Origin: Serripes groenlandicus
Taxonomy: Eukaryota; Mollusca; Bivalvia; Cardiida; Cardiidae
DNA: 64,000 nt
Assembly: GCA_031761405.1 (NCBI GenBank)
Contig: JASEVX010000003.1
Coordinates: forward strand, 63,782,423 to 63,846,422
Reading direction: 5' to 3'
Part shown: positions 30,789-40,812 of the stretch, one piece after another
Layout: every line of letters begins with the position of its first letter
Numbering within the stretch: the stretch's first letter is position 1
Program-made: the position numbers and the translations under genes
The notes under the pieces: model-generated
Database searches by the model: none
The model's input: only the letters and a program-made list of their open reading frames with translations
Told to the model about the DNA's origin: nothing

Positions 30789-31187
30789 TGACCCTTTCCC
30801 TCATGTAGACGCTTTCTGACGCCTCTGCAGCAGAAAGTTTTTTGTTAACATGGCAACAAAAGAAGAAACTGCTCAAAACAAGCAATTTCTCCTTTTGTCA
30901 CCATGTTTTGAACTCTATTCAGTTATTGTATTTCCATTTAAAGGGAGTTCCTAAAATGTTCAGCCCCAGTTGCGGCACTATGGTCATGGTGGAGTGCCCT
31001 TGGGCAAGGCACATTTTCTAGCCTAGTACTGGTTTGTTTACCCAGGGATCATGAATAAGTGAACTGTCGCCGTGATATAACTGAAATATTGTTGAAAGCG
31101 GCGTAAAACCCCAATAAATAAATAAAATGTTCAGGTATGTTTTCAAAGTCATCTGCTGCAGATTTGTGGTATGTGGGAAAGGGTTAA
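30789..31187. mobile_element. T-MITE interrupted by a SINE
   Basis: TGACCCTTTCCCTCATGTAG to GTGGGAAAGGGTTAA. The two halves are separated by S8, and read across the SINE at one copy of TAAAATGTTCAG. Confidence 0.9.
30964..31122 (+). mobile_element. SINE (S8), 5'-truncated, 12-bp duplication
   Basis: TAAAATGTTCAG at 30952-30963 and 31123-31134. The SINE starts in the B-box remnant (CCCCAGTTGCGGCAC) and ends GCGGCGTAAAACCCC plus (AATA)n, so it is a 5'-truncated insertion. Confidence 0.9.
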
Positions 31188-31195
31188 AATAGTAA

Positions 31196-31430
31196 AGACC
31201 CTTTCACCTGATGCAGACGACATTCTACCTCTTTGCAGCAGAGAATTTTTGATAAACATTGTGAGAAAAAGAGCAATGGCTCAATATTTTCAACTCTGTA
31301 TCTAAATTAAGCTTTCGACATTGAAAACATTTTGGCAAAAATGTTAAAAATCACCATAAGTGAGAGTTCAATTATTAAATAAGAGTTGAAAACATGGTCA
31401 TCATGAGCAATTTCTACATTTACCACAATG
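31196..31430. repeat. Composite of T-MITE pieces
   Basis: ACCCTTTCACCTGATGCAGA and CTCTTTGCAGCAGAG open a left arm. ATTTTGGCAAAAATG and CATGGTCATCATGAGCAATT belong to a second core. Confidence 0.6.
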
Positions 31431-31433
31431 TCT

Positions 31434-31665
31434 TTAATCCTTTCCCACATACAACAAATCTGCAGCAGACGACTTTGAAAACATAGTGACAAAAACCTAA
31501 AAAAAATCTCCATAAAAGCAAGCTTAATTGTTAAATAGAGTTGAAAACATTGTGGCCAAAGGAGAAGTTGCTCATCATGAGCAATTTCACCTTTGGCCGC
31601 AATGTTTGCAAAAGTCGTCTGCTGATATTGCGTCAAAATGCGTCTGTAGGTGGGAAAGGGTTATA
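31434..31665. mobile_element. T-MITE, full length
   Basis: TTAATCCTTTCCCACATACA to GTGGGAAAGGGTTA. Perfect core GAAGTTGCTCATCATGAGCA. A 50 bp right-arm echo (CATCTGCTGCAGAGGC to GTGGGAAAGGGT) follows to 31716. Confidence 0.88.
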
Positions 31666-31716
31666 AGTCATCTGCTGCAGAGGCTTCAGAAAGCGACTGT
31701 ATGTGGGAAAGGGTGA

Positions 31717-32029
31717 AAGGATGGAGGTTTATATGTAGAGAAGTGTCCTAGGAGCCAGTGAAATGCAACATGGACATAAAAACCATGTTTCCGACTTGGT
31801 AAATTGGTTGGTTTGCTGCAGTTTGTAATATTTATGGCCAGCAATTGGTTTAATTGTGTCTGGCCTCCATTGAAATTTCCCTGTTAGTCTGGATGGTCGA
31901 TTGTTTATGGTGTTTTTTTTATTCTGCAAACTAAATTGCATAATGAATGCTTTTTGTGAAGAAATTGCGACAATTATTTAATTAATTTGATTAAGTTAAA
32001 TTTAAATGTTTTGCATAAAGTATAATCTC
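31717..32029. other. No gene or known repeat seen
   Basis: AT-rich, no ORF beyond chance, no inverted repeat noticed. Confidence 0.4.
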
Positions 32030-32251
32030 TTAACACTTTCCCACATACAACAAATCTGCAGCAGACAACGGCTTTTTGAAAACATAGTGACAAAAGAAGA
32101 AATTGCTCAAAACAAGCAATTTCTCCTTTTGCCACAATGTTTTCCACTTTTAGTTATAAGTTATCCATTCAATTATAGAGATTTTCTATCTTTTGACAAA
32201 ATATGTTCAAATTCGTCTGCTGCAGTATTGTCGTATGAGGGAAAGGGTTAA
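32030..32251. mobile_element. T-MITE, full length
   Basis: TTAACACTTTCCCACATACA to GAGGGAAAGGGTTAA. The two ends are of different sub-types: left CCCACATACAACAAATCTGC, right TATGAGGGAAAGG. Confidence 0.9.
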
Positions 32252-32406
32252 CATCATGGCAAAGATATGGACAATCTCTATAAATGAAAGGACAATAATT
32301 GGATAGAGTTAACAGCATTGTGGCAAAAGGAGAAATTGCTCACTATGAGCAATTTCTCCTTTTGCCACAATGTTTCCAAAAGTTGTCTGTTGCAGATGCA
32401 TGGTAT
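32252..32406. repeat. T-MITE right part, truncated both ends
   Basis: Core AGAAATTGCTCACTATGAGC, then TTGTCTGTTGCAGATGCATG. It is cut by the next copy. Confidence 0.7.
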
Positions 32407-32636
32407 TTAACCCTTTCCCTTATACGACAATTCTGCAGCAGACGACTTTGAACATATTTTGTCAAAAAATTGAAAATCTCTATAATTGAATGGATAAGAT
32501 AACCTATATATTATAAATATTGTGGCAAAAGGAGAAATTGCCTGTCTTGAGCTATTTCTTCTTTTGTCACTATGTTTTCAAAAAGCCATCTGCTGCAAAG
32601 GCGTCAGAAAGCGTCTATATGAGGGAAATGGTTAAT
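32407..32636. mobile_element. T-MITE, full length (230 bp)
   Basis: TTAACCCTTTCCCTTATACG to GAGGGAAATGGTTAA. Confidence 0.9.
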
Positions 32637-32772
32637 TCTTATAATATATTCACCAGTTGTATGAAAGAAATAAACCGAAAAAATTTAAATCCGATATAAG
32701 GAAAAGATAAGACATGCTTTTTGCTGCAACACAAAAAGGTTTTCTTTTGTTCAATCAGCTTTTCTAATCGTT

Positions 32773-33004
32773 TTACATTTCCCCACATGCAGATGCCATT
32801 AAGATGTCTACACATCAGTAACAGACGACATTTGAACACATTACAATGAACTGTAAAATTAAGTTATAAGTTTTCTACTTTTGTCACAATGTTTTCAACA
32901 CTGTTCAATGATTTTAACTTCCATTAAAAGTGATTTTCCAATTGTTTTCCAGCATGTTTTCAAAGTCTTCTGCTGCAACTTTGATGTATGTGGGAAAGAG
33001 TTAA
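32773..33004. mobile_element. T-MITE, diverged
   Basis: ATTTCCCCACATGCAGATGC to GTGGGAAAGAGTTAA. The core hairpin is lost (AACTGTAAAATTAAGTTA in its place). Confidence 0.75.
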
Positions 33005-33076
33005 CCATTTACCTAATATTATATTTTCAAAGACAGCTGCCTTGAATACATTTGAGGAAAAAAGGTTTACACCTGC

Positions 33077-33482
33077 TAACCCTTTTCCACTTACATCAAA
33101 TCTGCAGCAGACAACTTAACCCCTTCCCTCATATAGACGCTTTCTGACGCCTCTGCAGCAGACGGCTTTTTGAAATCATGGTGACAAATGAAGAAGTTGC
33201 TCAAAACAAGCAATTTCTCCTTTTGTCACCATGTTTTCAACTCTATTCAATTATTGTACTTTCATTTAAAGGGAGTTTCCAGAAAATTACGGATATGTTT
33301 TCAAAGTCGTCTGCTGCAGATTTGTTGTATGTGGGATAGGGTTAAAAACAACTAGGCAAATGTTTGAATATGGTTGAATTCTTTGTGACAAAAAGAGAAA
33401 TTGCTCATGAAGAGTTATTTCTCCTTTTGCCACAATGTTTTCAAAATTCTTCTCTGCAGATGCGTCTTCATGGAGGAGAGGG
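33077..33482. mobile_element. Outer T-MITE hosting another T-MITE
   Basis: Left arm CTAACCCTTTTCCACTTACA to CTGCAGCAGACAAC; right portion from AAACAACTAGGCAAATG through ATTTCTCCTTTTGCC to GGAGGAGAGG. Removing 33116-33341 leaves the normal family order across a single TTAA. Confidence 0.85.
33116..33345. mobile_element. Inner T-MITE, full length (230 bp)
   Basis: TTAACCCCTTCCCTCATATA to GTGGGATAGGGTTAA, inserted into the outer copy with TTAA on both sides. Confidence 0.92.
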
Positions 33483-33583
33483 CAAACGAGTCAAAAACAT
33501 TGTTAGAAATGGAGAATTTTATTCATTTAAAGATTGTCTTTGAAAAAGGAATGGTTACCGGAATTTTGTTTTCTGCAGATATC

Positions 33584-33779
33584 TTAACCCTTTCCCTCAT
33601 ACGACAATTCTGCAGCAGACAACTTTGAACGTATTTTGTCAAAACATAGAAAATCTCCATATTTGAATGGATAACCTATGACAAAAAGTTTTGTGCAATT
33701 TCTTCTTGTGTCACTATGTTTTCAAAAAGCTGTCTTCTGCAGAGGCGTCAGAAAGCATCTATATGAGGGAAAGGGTTAA
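33584..33779. mobile_element. T-MITE, core partly deleted
   Basis: TTAACCCTTTCCCTCATACG to GAGGGAAAGGGTTAA. CTATGACAAAAAGT runs into TTTTGTGCAATTTC. The right TTAA is shared with the next copy. Confidence 0.88.
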
Positions 33780-33987
33780 CCTTGTCCCGCATATAGACAC
33801 ATTCTGACGCCTTTACAAAGAACAACATTGGAAAACATAGTTTCAAACAGACATTAATTGCTCAAAACAAGCAATTTCTCCTATTGCCATAATATTTACA
33901 ACTGTAATATTACCTTTTGTCTATGTTTTTGCCTATATGTTTTCAAAGTCGTCTGATGCAGATTTGCTGTATGTGGAAAAGTGTTAC
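33776..33987. mobile_element. T-MITE, abutting
   Basis: TTAACCTTGTCCCGCATATA to GTGGAAAAGTGTTAC. Core AATTGCTCAAAACAAGCAAT. Confidence 0.82.
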
Positions 33988-34305
33988 AGATGAAAATGTC
34001 TGAATACAGCAAATCAGGTAATTGGTATAGGGGAATAAACCTGAACAGATTAAAGAAACTTAAAACAGATTTTATCATTGATTGCAATACTATTTCTTGT
34101 TCATTGATATCCTTGTGCAGGTTCGATTGAATCCTTTTTTCAAACCAAACAAAAACAAGGACAGAGAAAAAGTGCAGTTAGCTTTTTTGAAAATCAAAGT
34201 GATAACTTTATAAAGATTATTTTTTATCCCTTTACCACTTACAACAAATCTGCAGAAGACTTTGAAATCAATATTCTTGGCCAAAATATGGGAAACACCT
34301 TAAAG

Positions 34306-34735
34306 TTAACCCTCTCCCTCATATGACAATTTTGCAGCAGACGACTGAACAGATTTTGACAAAAAATAGAAAATCTCTATAATTGAATGGATAACCTATG
34401 ACTAAAGATTTCGAAACCGGGTGTCCCGGGTTCGATCCCCAGTCGCGGCACTACGGTGATGGTGGAGTGCCCTTTGGCAAGGCACATTTTCTAGCCTAGT
34501 ACTGGTTTGTTTACCCAGGGATCATGAATAATTAAATTTAATTGCGCGCTAAATGACCTTAGCTGTCGATGCGCCATAAAACAATATACATTCTGATTCT
34601 ATGACTAAAAGTGGAAAACATTGTGGCAAAAGGAGAAATTGCTCGTTTGAGCAATTTCTTCTTTTGTCACTTTGTTTTCAAAAAGCTGTCTGCTGCAGAG
34701 GCATCAGAAAGTGTCTATATGAGGGAAAGGGTTAA
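34306..34735. mobile_element. Middle T-MITE of the triple nest
   Basis: TTAACCCTCTCCCTCATATG to GAGGGAAAGGGTTAA, itself split by S9. Its own TTAA pair sits inside the outer copy. Confidence 0.88.
34407..34598 (+). mobile_element. SINE (S9), 11-bp duplication, innermost of the nest
   Basis: CTATGACTAAA at 34396-34406 and 34599-34609. B box GGTTCGATCCC is canonical, but the A box is lost (5'-truncated). The tail TTTAGCGCGC-type arm, here as GCGCGCTAAATGACC, matches S3. Confidence 0.9.
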
Positions 34736-34850
34736 AGTTAATTTTAGAAAAGAGTTGAAAACAGTGTGGCTAAAGGAGAAATTGGTCATTATGACACAAT
34801 AACGTTTTTAAAAGCTTTCTCAGAAAGCATCTACAGTGGGAAAGGGTTAC

Positions 34851-34991
34851 TTGACACAATGATGAGTGAAAAACATTGTGGCAAAAGAAGAAATTGCTGG
34901 TTTTGAGCAATTTCTTCTTTTGACACTTTGTTTTCAAAAAGACGTCTGCTGCAGAGGTGTCAGAAAGCGCTTATATGAGGGAAAGGGTTAA
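34851..34991. repeat. T-MITE, left arm missing
   Basis: Begins in the core (GAAGAAATTGCTGG) and ends GAGGGAAAGGGTTAA. Confidence 0.78.
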
Positions 34992-35151
34992 AAAACAGTA
35001 AAAAAGATTTTCTTTCTCAAAAACCAGGTATAGAAAGATATTTTGATCTGTTGTTTTGATCACTAATAGCTGATATGCTGTAATTCTAGATCTCTTGAAT
35101 TAAGTATTCTGATATCTGAAAGATGTGTTTGTTGATATCACTTATTGTTTG

Positions 35152-35374
35152 TTAACCTTTTCCCACATGGATAATATTCTGATAACTCTGCAGCAGATGA
35201 CTTTTGAAAACATTTGAATGAGGAATTTCTTCTTTTGCCGCAATGTTTCCAACTTATTGGATAATTAAACTGCTATTTTTTATAGATATTCCATCTTTCT
35301 GTCGATAATATGTCAAAGATGTCTGCTACAGATTAATTTTTGTGTAAGTGCAGTGCAGGCCATGGGAAAGGGTT
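35152..35374. mobile_element. T-MITE, diverged
   Basis: TTAACCTTTTCCCACATGGA to CATGGGAAAGGGTTTA. The right arm has an insertion (GTAAGTGCAGTGCAGGCC). Confidence 0.75.
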
Positions 35375-35479
35375 TATTGGACTTTTAGTAGAATAGTGCA
35401 AGCTATTCCAGTTACCCTTTCATCTGTGTCCAACTTAATAATTTCTTGTTCGGAGCATATATAACACAACCAGTGTCAG

Positions 35480-35655
35480 ATGATTAACAAATGTCTTTGT
35501 GACAAGTTTCATTTTCTTCCACAAATGGGTTCAAAAGTTTAAGCGGGAAAGTAGCCAGTTGCCTGGCAAGAATAGTGTGTGGAGTACTGTTGTCAAAAAG
35601 CCAGGAAACATTTAGAATTGAAATATTGTTGAAAATGGCGTTAAATCTATAAGTG
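35480..35655 (+). mobile_element. SINE fragment (S10)
   Basis: Body and tail only: CTTTGTGACAAGTTTCATTT, TGTGTGGAGTACTG, GTTGAAAATGGCGTTAAAT. The tRNA head is absent. Confidence 0.7.
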
Positions 35656-35950
35656 AAAGTATAATCATTGAATAAAGTTGAGAAATTTCTCCTTTTTTCA
35701 CAATTAAGTTACATGTACACTCAACTACTCTCAACCGATGTGTAGACATGAGGTAAAGTAATTGTGGGAATCGAAGAAACTTTCTTCTTTTGCCAAAAGT
35801 AGTATGCTGCAGATTTGTTTAATGTGGGAAAGCACATGGTTAACAGGATCTGTAATAAGTAATTGCAGTGTCAATGGAACAAAAAAATCATAATGTTTCA
35901 ATGAGGGAAAAGGTTTATAATCCATTAAACCATTTATCTCATCTGATATA

Positions 35951-36172
35951 TTAACCCTTTCCCACATATAAACACATGTTGTCACCTCTGCAGCAAACGC
36001 ATTTTGAAAACATTGTGCCAAAAGCAGAAAGTGCTCATTATGAGCAATTCTTCTTTTGCCATAATTTTTTCAATTCTATTTAATTATCAAACTTATATTT
36101 ACAGAGATTTTTCATATGTTTGCTAAGATGTTTTCAAAGTCATCTGCTGTAGACTTGTTGTATGTAGGAAAT
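35951..36172. mobile_element. T-MITE, full length
   Basis: TTAACCCTTTCCCACATATA to GTTGTATGTAGGAAATAC. The right TTAA is lost. Confidence 0.82.
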
Positions 36173-36563
36173 ACATTTGCATAAAAAACTTTTAAAAAGG
36201 TTACGTAAACGTTGTAGTAAGACAAGTAATTTTTATTCAGTCTTTGAAGAAATTGTTGGAGAAAGAGATTTTATTATGGCTTGTTTTCAGCATTTTTCCC
36301 TTTTTAACACAATATCTTCAACAATTGTCTGCCGCAGAGAAAGTTTAAAGACATTGGTGTTGGTAGAAAATGATTACTGGGAGATCGAATACAAGGTCAT
36401 AAAGTAAATGCCGTGACAACCTGGTGCTGCTGGCCCCAAATTATCTGACCATTTTATGGTAATTTCTCTGATTCAAGGAAATAAACTGGACATTCTAATA
36501 GACCATATATGGTTATAACATGTCTTCAGAGCTTGGTTAGAGACAAATCAAATCCATGGGGTA
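36173..36563. other. No gene; weak T-MITE traces
   Basis: 36285-36340 carries a decayed right arm (ATTTTTCCCTTTTTAACACA, TTGTCTGCCGCAG). The 76-codon frame through it is not recognised. Confidence 0.4.
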
Positions 36564-36800
36564 TTAACCCTTTCCCCACATACATACAGATGATTTCTGA
36601 CGACTTCGCAGCAGACAACATTTGAAAACATTGTGACTAAAGGAGAAATTGCTCATAATGATCAATTTCTCCCTTTGTCACAATGTTTTCAATTTAATTC
36701 AATCATTTTCAATTCATTGATAGAGAATTTCCATATTTTTGACAAGATGTTTCCAAAGTCATCTGCTGCAGATTTGTTGTATGTGGGAAAGGGGGGTCAA
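36564..36800. mobile_element. T-MITE, full length
   Basis: TTAACCCTTTCCCCACATAC to TATGTGGGAAAGGGGG. Core GAAATTGCTCATAATGATCA. The right TTAA is mutated to TCAA. Confidence 0.85.
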
Positions 36801-36992
36801 CCCTTAACCAGAAATAGGGGACTTCTATCAATACTGTAGACTCGAGGATAATGCTCAAAATTAGCAAAAAAAATTCAATTCCTGGTGGATTGTTTTTACA
36901 TTTCTTATGAAAATCATACTTCTTATTTTCCAGTTGTTACAATTTTTTTCTTGAATTTGTTTTAAAGCAGATAACTAAAGAAATAGTATTTT

Positions 36993-37318
36993 AGGAAAAG
37001 GGTTAATTAGACGGAAATGGTTCTGAGAAATAGTAAGATTTCTTGGCTAACACATTTAGTACCAAATGATGACTCATTTCTAATCCAAGTTTGGTCACAC
37101 TTACTTTCAGTTACTAGTGCTGAAGTGGATCAAAATCTATAAAATCTGTGTTTGAATAATAGTATAACAAGGAAAGGGTTACTTGGAGGGAATGATTCTT
37201 AGAAATAGTAAGATTTCTAGGCTGACACATTTAGTACCAAATGATGACTCATTTCTAATAAAAAATTCATGCCACACTTACTTTCAGTTACCTAAGAGCT
37301 GAAAATGGACCAAATTTA
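36993..37318. repeat. 177-bp tandem duplication
   Basis: Two direct units (36993-37169 and 37170 to about 37318) share GAGAAATAGTAAGATTTCTT / GGCTGACACATTTAGTACCA / AATGATGACTCATTTCTAAT with moderate divergence. Each starts with AGGAAA(A)GGGTTA, a T-MITE right terminus, so a MITE end plus its flank was duplicated. Confidence 0.85.
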
Positions 37319-37330
37319 AATATATCACAG

Positions 37331-37621
37331 TCTGTAACGACCAAGGCTATCAACCCAGGGGTGGTGCGTTTGAGCACATTCACAATTTTACCATTCAGTC
37401 TTTCCAATGATTGACAAAAGTCATTATTTGACTAGCATCATTTGTCTGCTATCAATAGGATAACTGTCTATGTGCTCAGTCAGCCAGTTAACTGGTAAGA
37501 ATGTTGTGTGGAGTACTGGTGCCAGAAAGCCAGGACACTCAGGCTATTGGAACTGGCCACCGTGATATAACTGAAAAAGCTTTGAAAACGGCGTAAGACT
37601 CCTATCAATCAATCAATCAAT
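37331..37621 (+). mobile_element. SINE (S11)
   Basis: Decayed head GGCTATCAACCCAGGGGTGG, body GTACTGGTGCCAGAAAGCCA, tail AAAACGGCGTAAGACTCC and (AATC)n. Confidence 0.8.
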
Positions 37622-37639
37622 TTTAAACTTGTTGTAATC

Positions 37640-37917
37640 GAGCCCCGGTACCTCAGCCGGTAGCGGTGCGGGCTGTCAATCCTGGTGTTATGAGTTTGAA
37701 CCCCCAGCTCGGCCAACATTCTATCCGACCTTTGAAAAAAAGTCACTTTGACAAGCGTCATTTGTCATCCAACAATGGGCTAACTGTTTATGTGGAAAAG
37801 CAGCCTGTTGCTTGGCAAGAATGTTGTATGGAATACTGGTTTGAGAAAGCCAGGAAACACATGAGTAGGTGAACTCACTGGCAGCCATTGAAAACGGGGT
37901 TAAACCCTGAATCAATC
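37640..37917 (+). mobile_element. SINE (S12), near full length
   Basis: A-box-like TACCTCAGCCGGTAGCGG, B-box-like TGAGTTTGAACCC, body and tail as S11. It lies 18 bp after S11, so two SINEs of one subfamily are in tandem. Confidence 0.85.
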
Positions 37918-37970
37918 TTATTGAACTTTTAGTTGATGAACCATATCATGGCAAAGAGACAAGAGGTTGT

Positions 37971-38197
37971 TTAACCCTTTCCCTCATATAGACGCTTTCT
38001 GACGCCTCTGCAGCAGACGGCTATTTGAAAACATAGTGACAAAAGAAGAAATTGCACAAAACGTGCAATTTCTACTTTTGTCACAATGTTTTCCACTTTT
38101 TGTCATAGGTTATCCATTCAATTATGGAGATTTTCTATGTTTTGACAACATACGTTCAAAGTCGTCTGCTGCATAATTGTCGTATGAGGGAAAGAGT
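37971..38197. mobile_element. T-MITE, full length
   Basis: TTAACCCTTTCCCTCATATA to TATGAGGGAAAGAGTC. The right TTAA is lost. Confidence 0.88.
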
Positions 38198-38220
38198 CTC
38201 TTTCAATGAAAAATAAAATA

Positions 38221-38460
38221 AATAACTCTTTCCAACATGCATATTCATTTTGACACTACTACAGCAGACAGACGTCTTTTCAAACCATTGTGGCAAAAGG
38301 TGGAATTGCTCATGATGAGTAGTGACCTTTTGCCACAATGTTTCAATTTAACTCTATTGAATACATGTACTTATACTTTCAATGTATAAGCTTTTTTGTC
38401 CTTTTGCCAAGATGTTTTCAAAAATTATCTGCTGCAGATGCTGTCGATTTTGTCGATGAG
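38221..38460. mobile_element. T-MITE, diverged
   Basis: AACTCTTTCCAACATGCATA and CAGCAGACAGACG open. Core GAATTGCTCATGATGAGTAG. Right arm TTATCTGCTGCAGATGC; the terminus is gone. Confidence 0.72.
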
Positions 38461-38500
38461 GTATTAATTATGATAACAATCATTGCAATAAGATTACTTG

Positions 38501-38540
38501 ATGCCCCCGGAATCACCGATTCGGTGGGCATCTAGTTTTT
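38501..38540 (+). mobile_element. HLE family H, 40-bp minimal copy
   Basis: ATGCCCCCGGAATCACCGAT is the family H head. It is joined within 20 bp to GGGCATCTAGTTTTT, a CTAG-type tail. The GAATCACCGATTC hairpin is intact, but the whole interior and tandem units are missing. Confidence 0.75.
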
Positions 38541-38559
38541 GGCGAGCTATGCTTTTGAA

Positions 38560-38720
38560 GCCCTGCAGCAAAAGGTAATGAAAATCTCTATAAATGAAAG
38601 ATACAACAAATACTTGTTGAAAAGAGTTGAATACATTGTGGCAAAAAGACAAATTGCTCATTAGGAGCAATTTCTCCCTTTTGCCACAATCTTTTCTAAA
38701 AGCCATGTGCGGCCAATATA
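38560..38720. repeat. T-MITE core and right arm
   Basis: Core AAATTGCTCATTAGGAGC / AATTT, then TTTTGCCACAATCTTTTC. Termini are missing. Confidence 0.7.
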
Positions 38721-38993
38721 TTAAAATGCATCAGCAAAGAAAAGTCATTTTGATTTTTCCGCTTTTAAGTCAGTGTGCCTTAAAAGTGATTAGAAACACA
38801 TTACTTTCTTGCCATGTTACAAAGAAAATTAAAGACCACAAAAAAGAAGAAAATCTTGCATAAAACTTATATTTCACTTTTGTTGGCTTTTCAATCTCAA
38901 TTTTGATGTGGTTGGTTTGTGGTGAAATTGCAGTCTAGTTTGAAATTAATTGCTTGGACTTGTCAAACCAAAAGGAGTTCTCTGTATTCACCC

Positions 38994-39387
38994 CAGAAGA
39001 GGTCATGATAAAGAGGGGTTTACAGCTCTTTCCCCCACAAAGTCTCTCTTAACCCTTTCCCACATACAACATTTCTGCTAAAGACGACATCGAAAACATA
39101 TTGATAAAAACCTGAAAAATCTCCATAAAAGAAAGCTTAATAGTAAAATAAAGTTGAAAACATTGTGGCCAAAGGTAAAATTTAGCAATTTTACCTTCGG
39201 CCACAATGTTTTCAAAAGTCGTTTGCTACTATTGCTTTAAAATGTGTCAGCAGGTGAGAATGGGAATCCAACCAATCCCTATAATGTTGGTGCTCAAAAG
39301 AATTTTATATAAGAGGAGGATTCTTTTGAGTACCACAACATAGGGTTTGAGGGTCGAAACATGCGAAATGCCCCTTATCTACAGCTC
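38994..39387 (+). mobile_element. L-MITE copy 4, interrupted by a T-MITE
   Basis: CAGAAGAGGTCATGATAAAG to GCCCCTTATCTACAGCTC. The central stem is TGCTCAAAAGAATTTT / AGGATTCTTTTGAGTAC. A T-MITE sits in its left arm after GTCTCTC. Confidence 0.85.
39049..39257. mobile_element. T-MITE inside L-MITE copy 4
   Basis: TTAACCCTTTCCCACATACA to CAGGTGAGAATGGGAA. The right terminus is decayed and has no TTAA, so the insertion is not recent. Confidence 0.8.
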
Positions 39388-39606
39388 AGTGGCACCATAT
39401 CCCTTTGTCTTTCCTGCAATTATAAGAGTGTTGTTTGAAATCTTTTTTTTTAAACAAGAGAGGACCATGTGGCCCTACATAGCTCACCTGAGTAATTTGG
39501 ATGAGTATCCTTTGGAATTTACTTGCTTCCATGTTTTGTCCAATTGAAACTGGTTTGAAAGTAATGAAAGAGTCAAGTCTAGAAACTTTTATATAAAATC
39601 CATCCT

Positions 39607-39700
39607 TTAACCCTTTCCCTCATATAGACGCTTTCTGACACCTCTGCAGCAGACGGCTTCTTGAAAACATAGAAGAAATTGATTCCATGTTTTCAACCAA
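39607..39700. repeat. T-MITE left arm only
   Basis: TTAACCCTTTCCCTCATATA, CACCTCTGCAGCAGACGGCT and TTGAAAACATAGAAG, then replaced by the segment shared with 47.1 kb. Confidence 0.8.
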
Positions 39701-39799
39701 TCAGAATGGCTTCAACAGTCTCGGTTTAGTGTAGCATTAGGAAACATTTCAATGAAATTAAAGTAGAACCTGTGCTAAGGAACACCTTGGAATAGCAAG

Positions 39800-39979
39800 A
39801 GGACTTGAAAACAATGTGACAAAAGAAGAAATTGTTCATAATGAGCAATTTCTCCCCTTGCTGCAATGTTTTCAACACTTTTCAATAATACCACTTTCAC
39901 TGAAATATTTATTTTGATTTTTTTGCTATTTGTTTTCAGAGTCGTCTGCTGCAGATTTTGTGGTATGTGGGAAAGGGTT
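39800..39979. mobile_element. T-MITE, left end missing
   Basis: Core AGAAATTGTTCATAATGAGC / AATTTCTCC. Right arm GTCGTCTGCTGCAGATTTTG and terminus GTGGGAAAGGGTTA. Confidence 0.8.
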
Positions 39980-40126
39980 ATGGTAAAGGTCAATGAAGCA
40001 TTTGAATGTAGAACTTAATAAATAACATGGTTTTCTCTCTCAAAGGGGACTGGTAATGAATGTATTTAGCACTTGCCTGCCTGCAGTAATTATAACTACT
40101 TTTCTCAAATCAATATCATGCTTATA

Positions 40127-40359
40127 TTACCCATTCCCACATACAACAAGTCTGCAGCAGACGACTTTGAAATTATATTTGGCATGACAATGGAATTGTT
40201 TTATAAATGGACATATAATTATTGAATAAATTTGAACACATTGTAATGAAAGGAGAAATTGTTTATCATGAGCAAACTCTTCTTTAAATTGCCACAATGT
40301 TTTCAAAAGTTGTCTGTTGCAAATGTGACAAAACACATCTGAAGATGAGAATGGGTAAA
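40127..40359. mobile_element. T-MITE, full length, diverged
   Basis: TTACCCATTCCCACATACAA to GATGAGAATGGGTAAA. Matching ATTCCC/GGGAAT changes are present at both ends. Confidence 0.82.
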
Positions 40360-40394
40360 AAGAATCTTTATTCCTAAGCATGATGCAGATGCCT

Positions 40395-40624
40395 TTAACC
40401 CTATTCCCACATACAACAAATCTGCAGCAGACAACTTAAGAAAACACATTGGTAAAACCATAAAAATCTCCGAAATAATAGTTTAATTATTAAAAGTACA
40501 GTTGAAAACATTGTAGCAAAGGGAGAAATTGCTCATTATGAGCAATTTCTACTTTTGCCAAAATGTTTTCAAAAGTCGTCTGCTGTAGAGGCGTCAGAAA
40601 GCGTCCATATGTGGGAGAGGTTAT
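40395..40624. mobile_element. T-MITE, full length (230 bp)
   Basis: TTAACCCTATTCCCACATAC to GTGGGAGAGGTTATA. Perfect core AGAAATTGCTCATTATGAGC. Confidence 0.88.
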
Positions 40625-40812
40625 AATTACCTCTGCCCTAAGAATTGTTTTGGAAAAGGAGTCATTTCTCTAAACAAATCCTTTATTTCCCCATTTCTCA
40701 CAATGTTTGCAATGTCTAGCTGTATCAAAATGTGTACTTCCAAATTTTCCATGTAAGATTTTAAGATTTTTTTAAAGCAGAGGCTTTTAGAAATCCAATA
40801 TTCTACCATGTC

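Larger units (their letters stand above)
34216..34850. mobile_element. Outermost T-MITE of a triple nest
   Basis: Left part 34216-34305 (TCCCTTTACCACTTACAACA to GGGAAACACCTTAAAG). The right part resumes after 34735 (AGTTAATTTTAGAAAAGAGT to AGTGGGAAAGGGTTAC). Confidence 0.8.
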
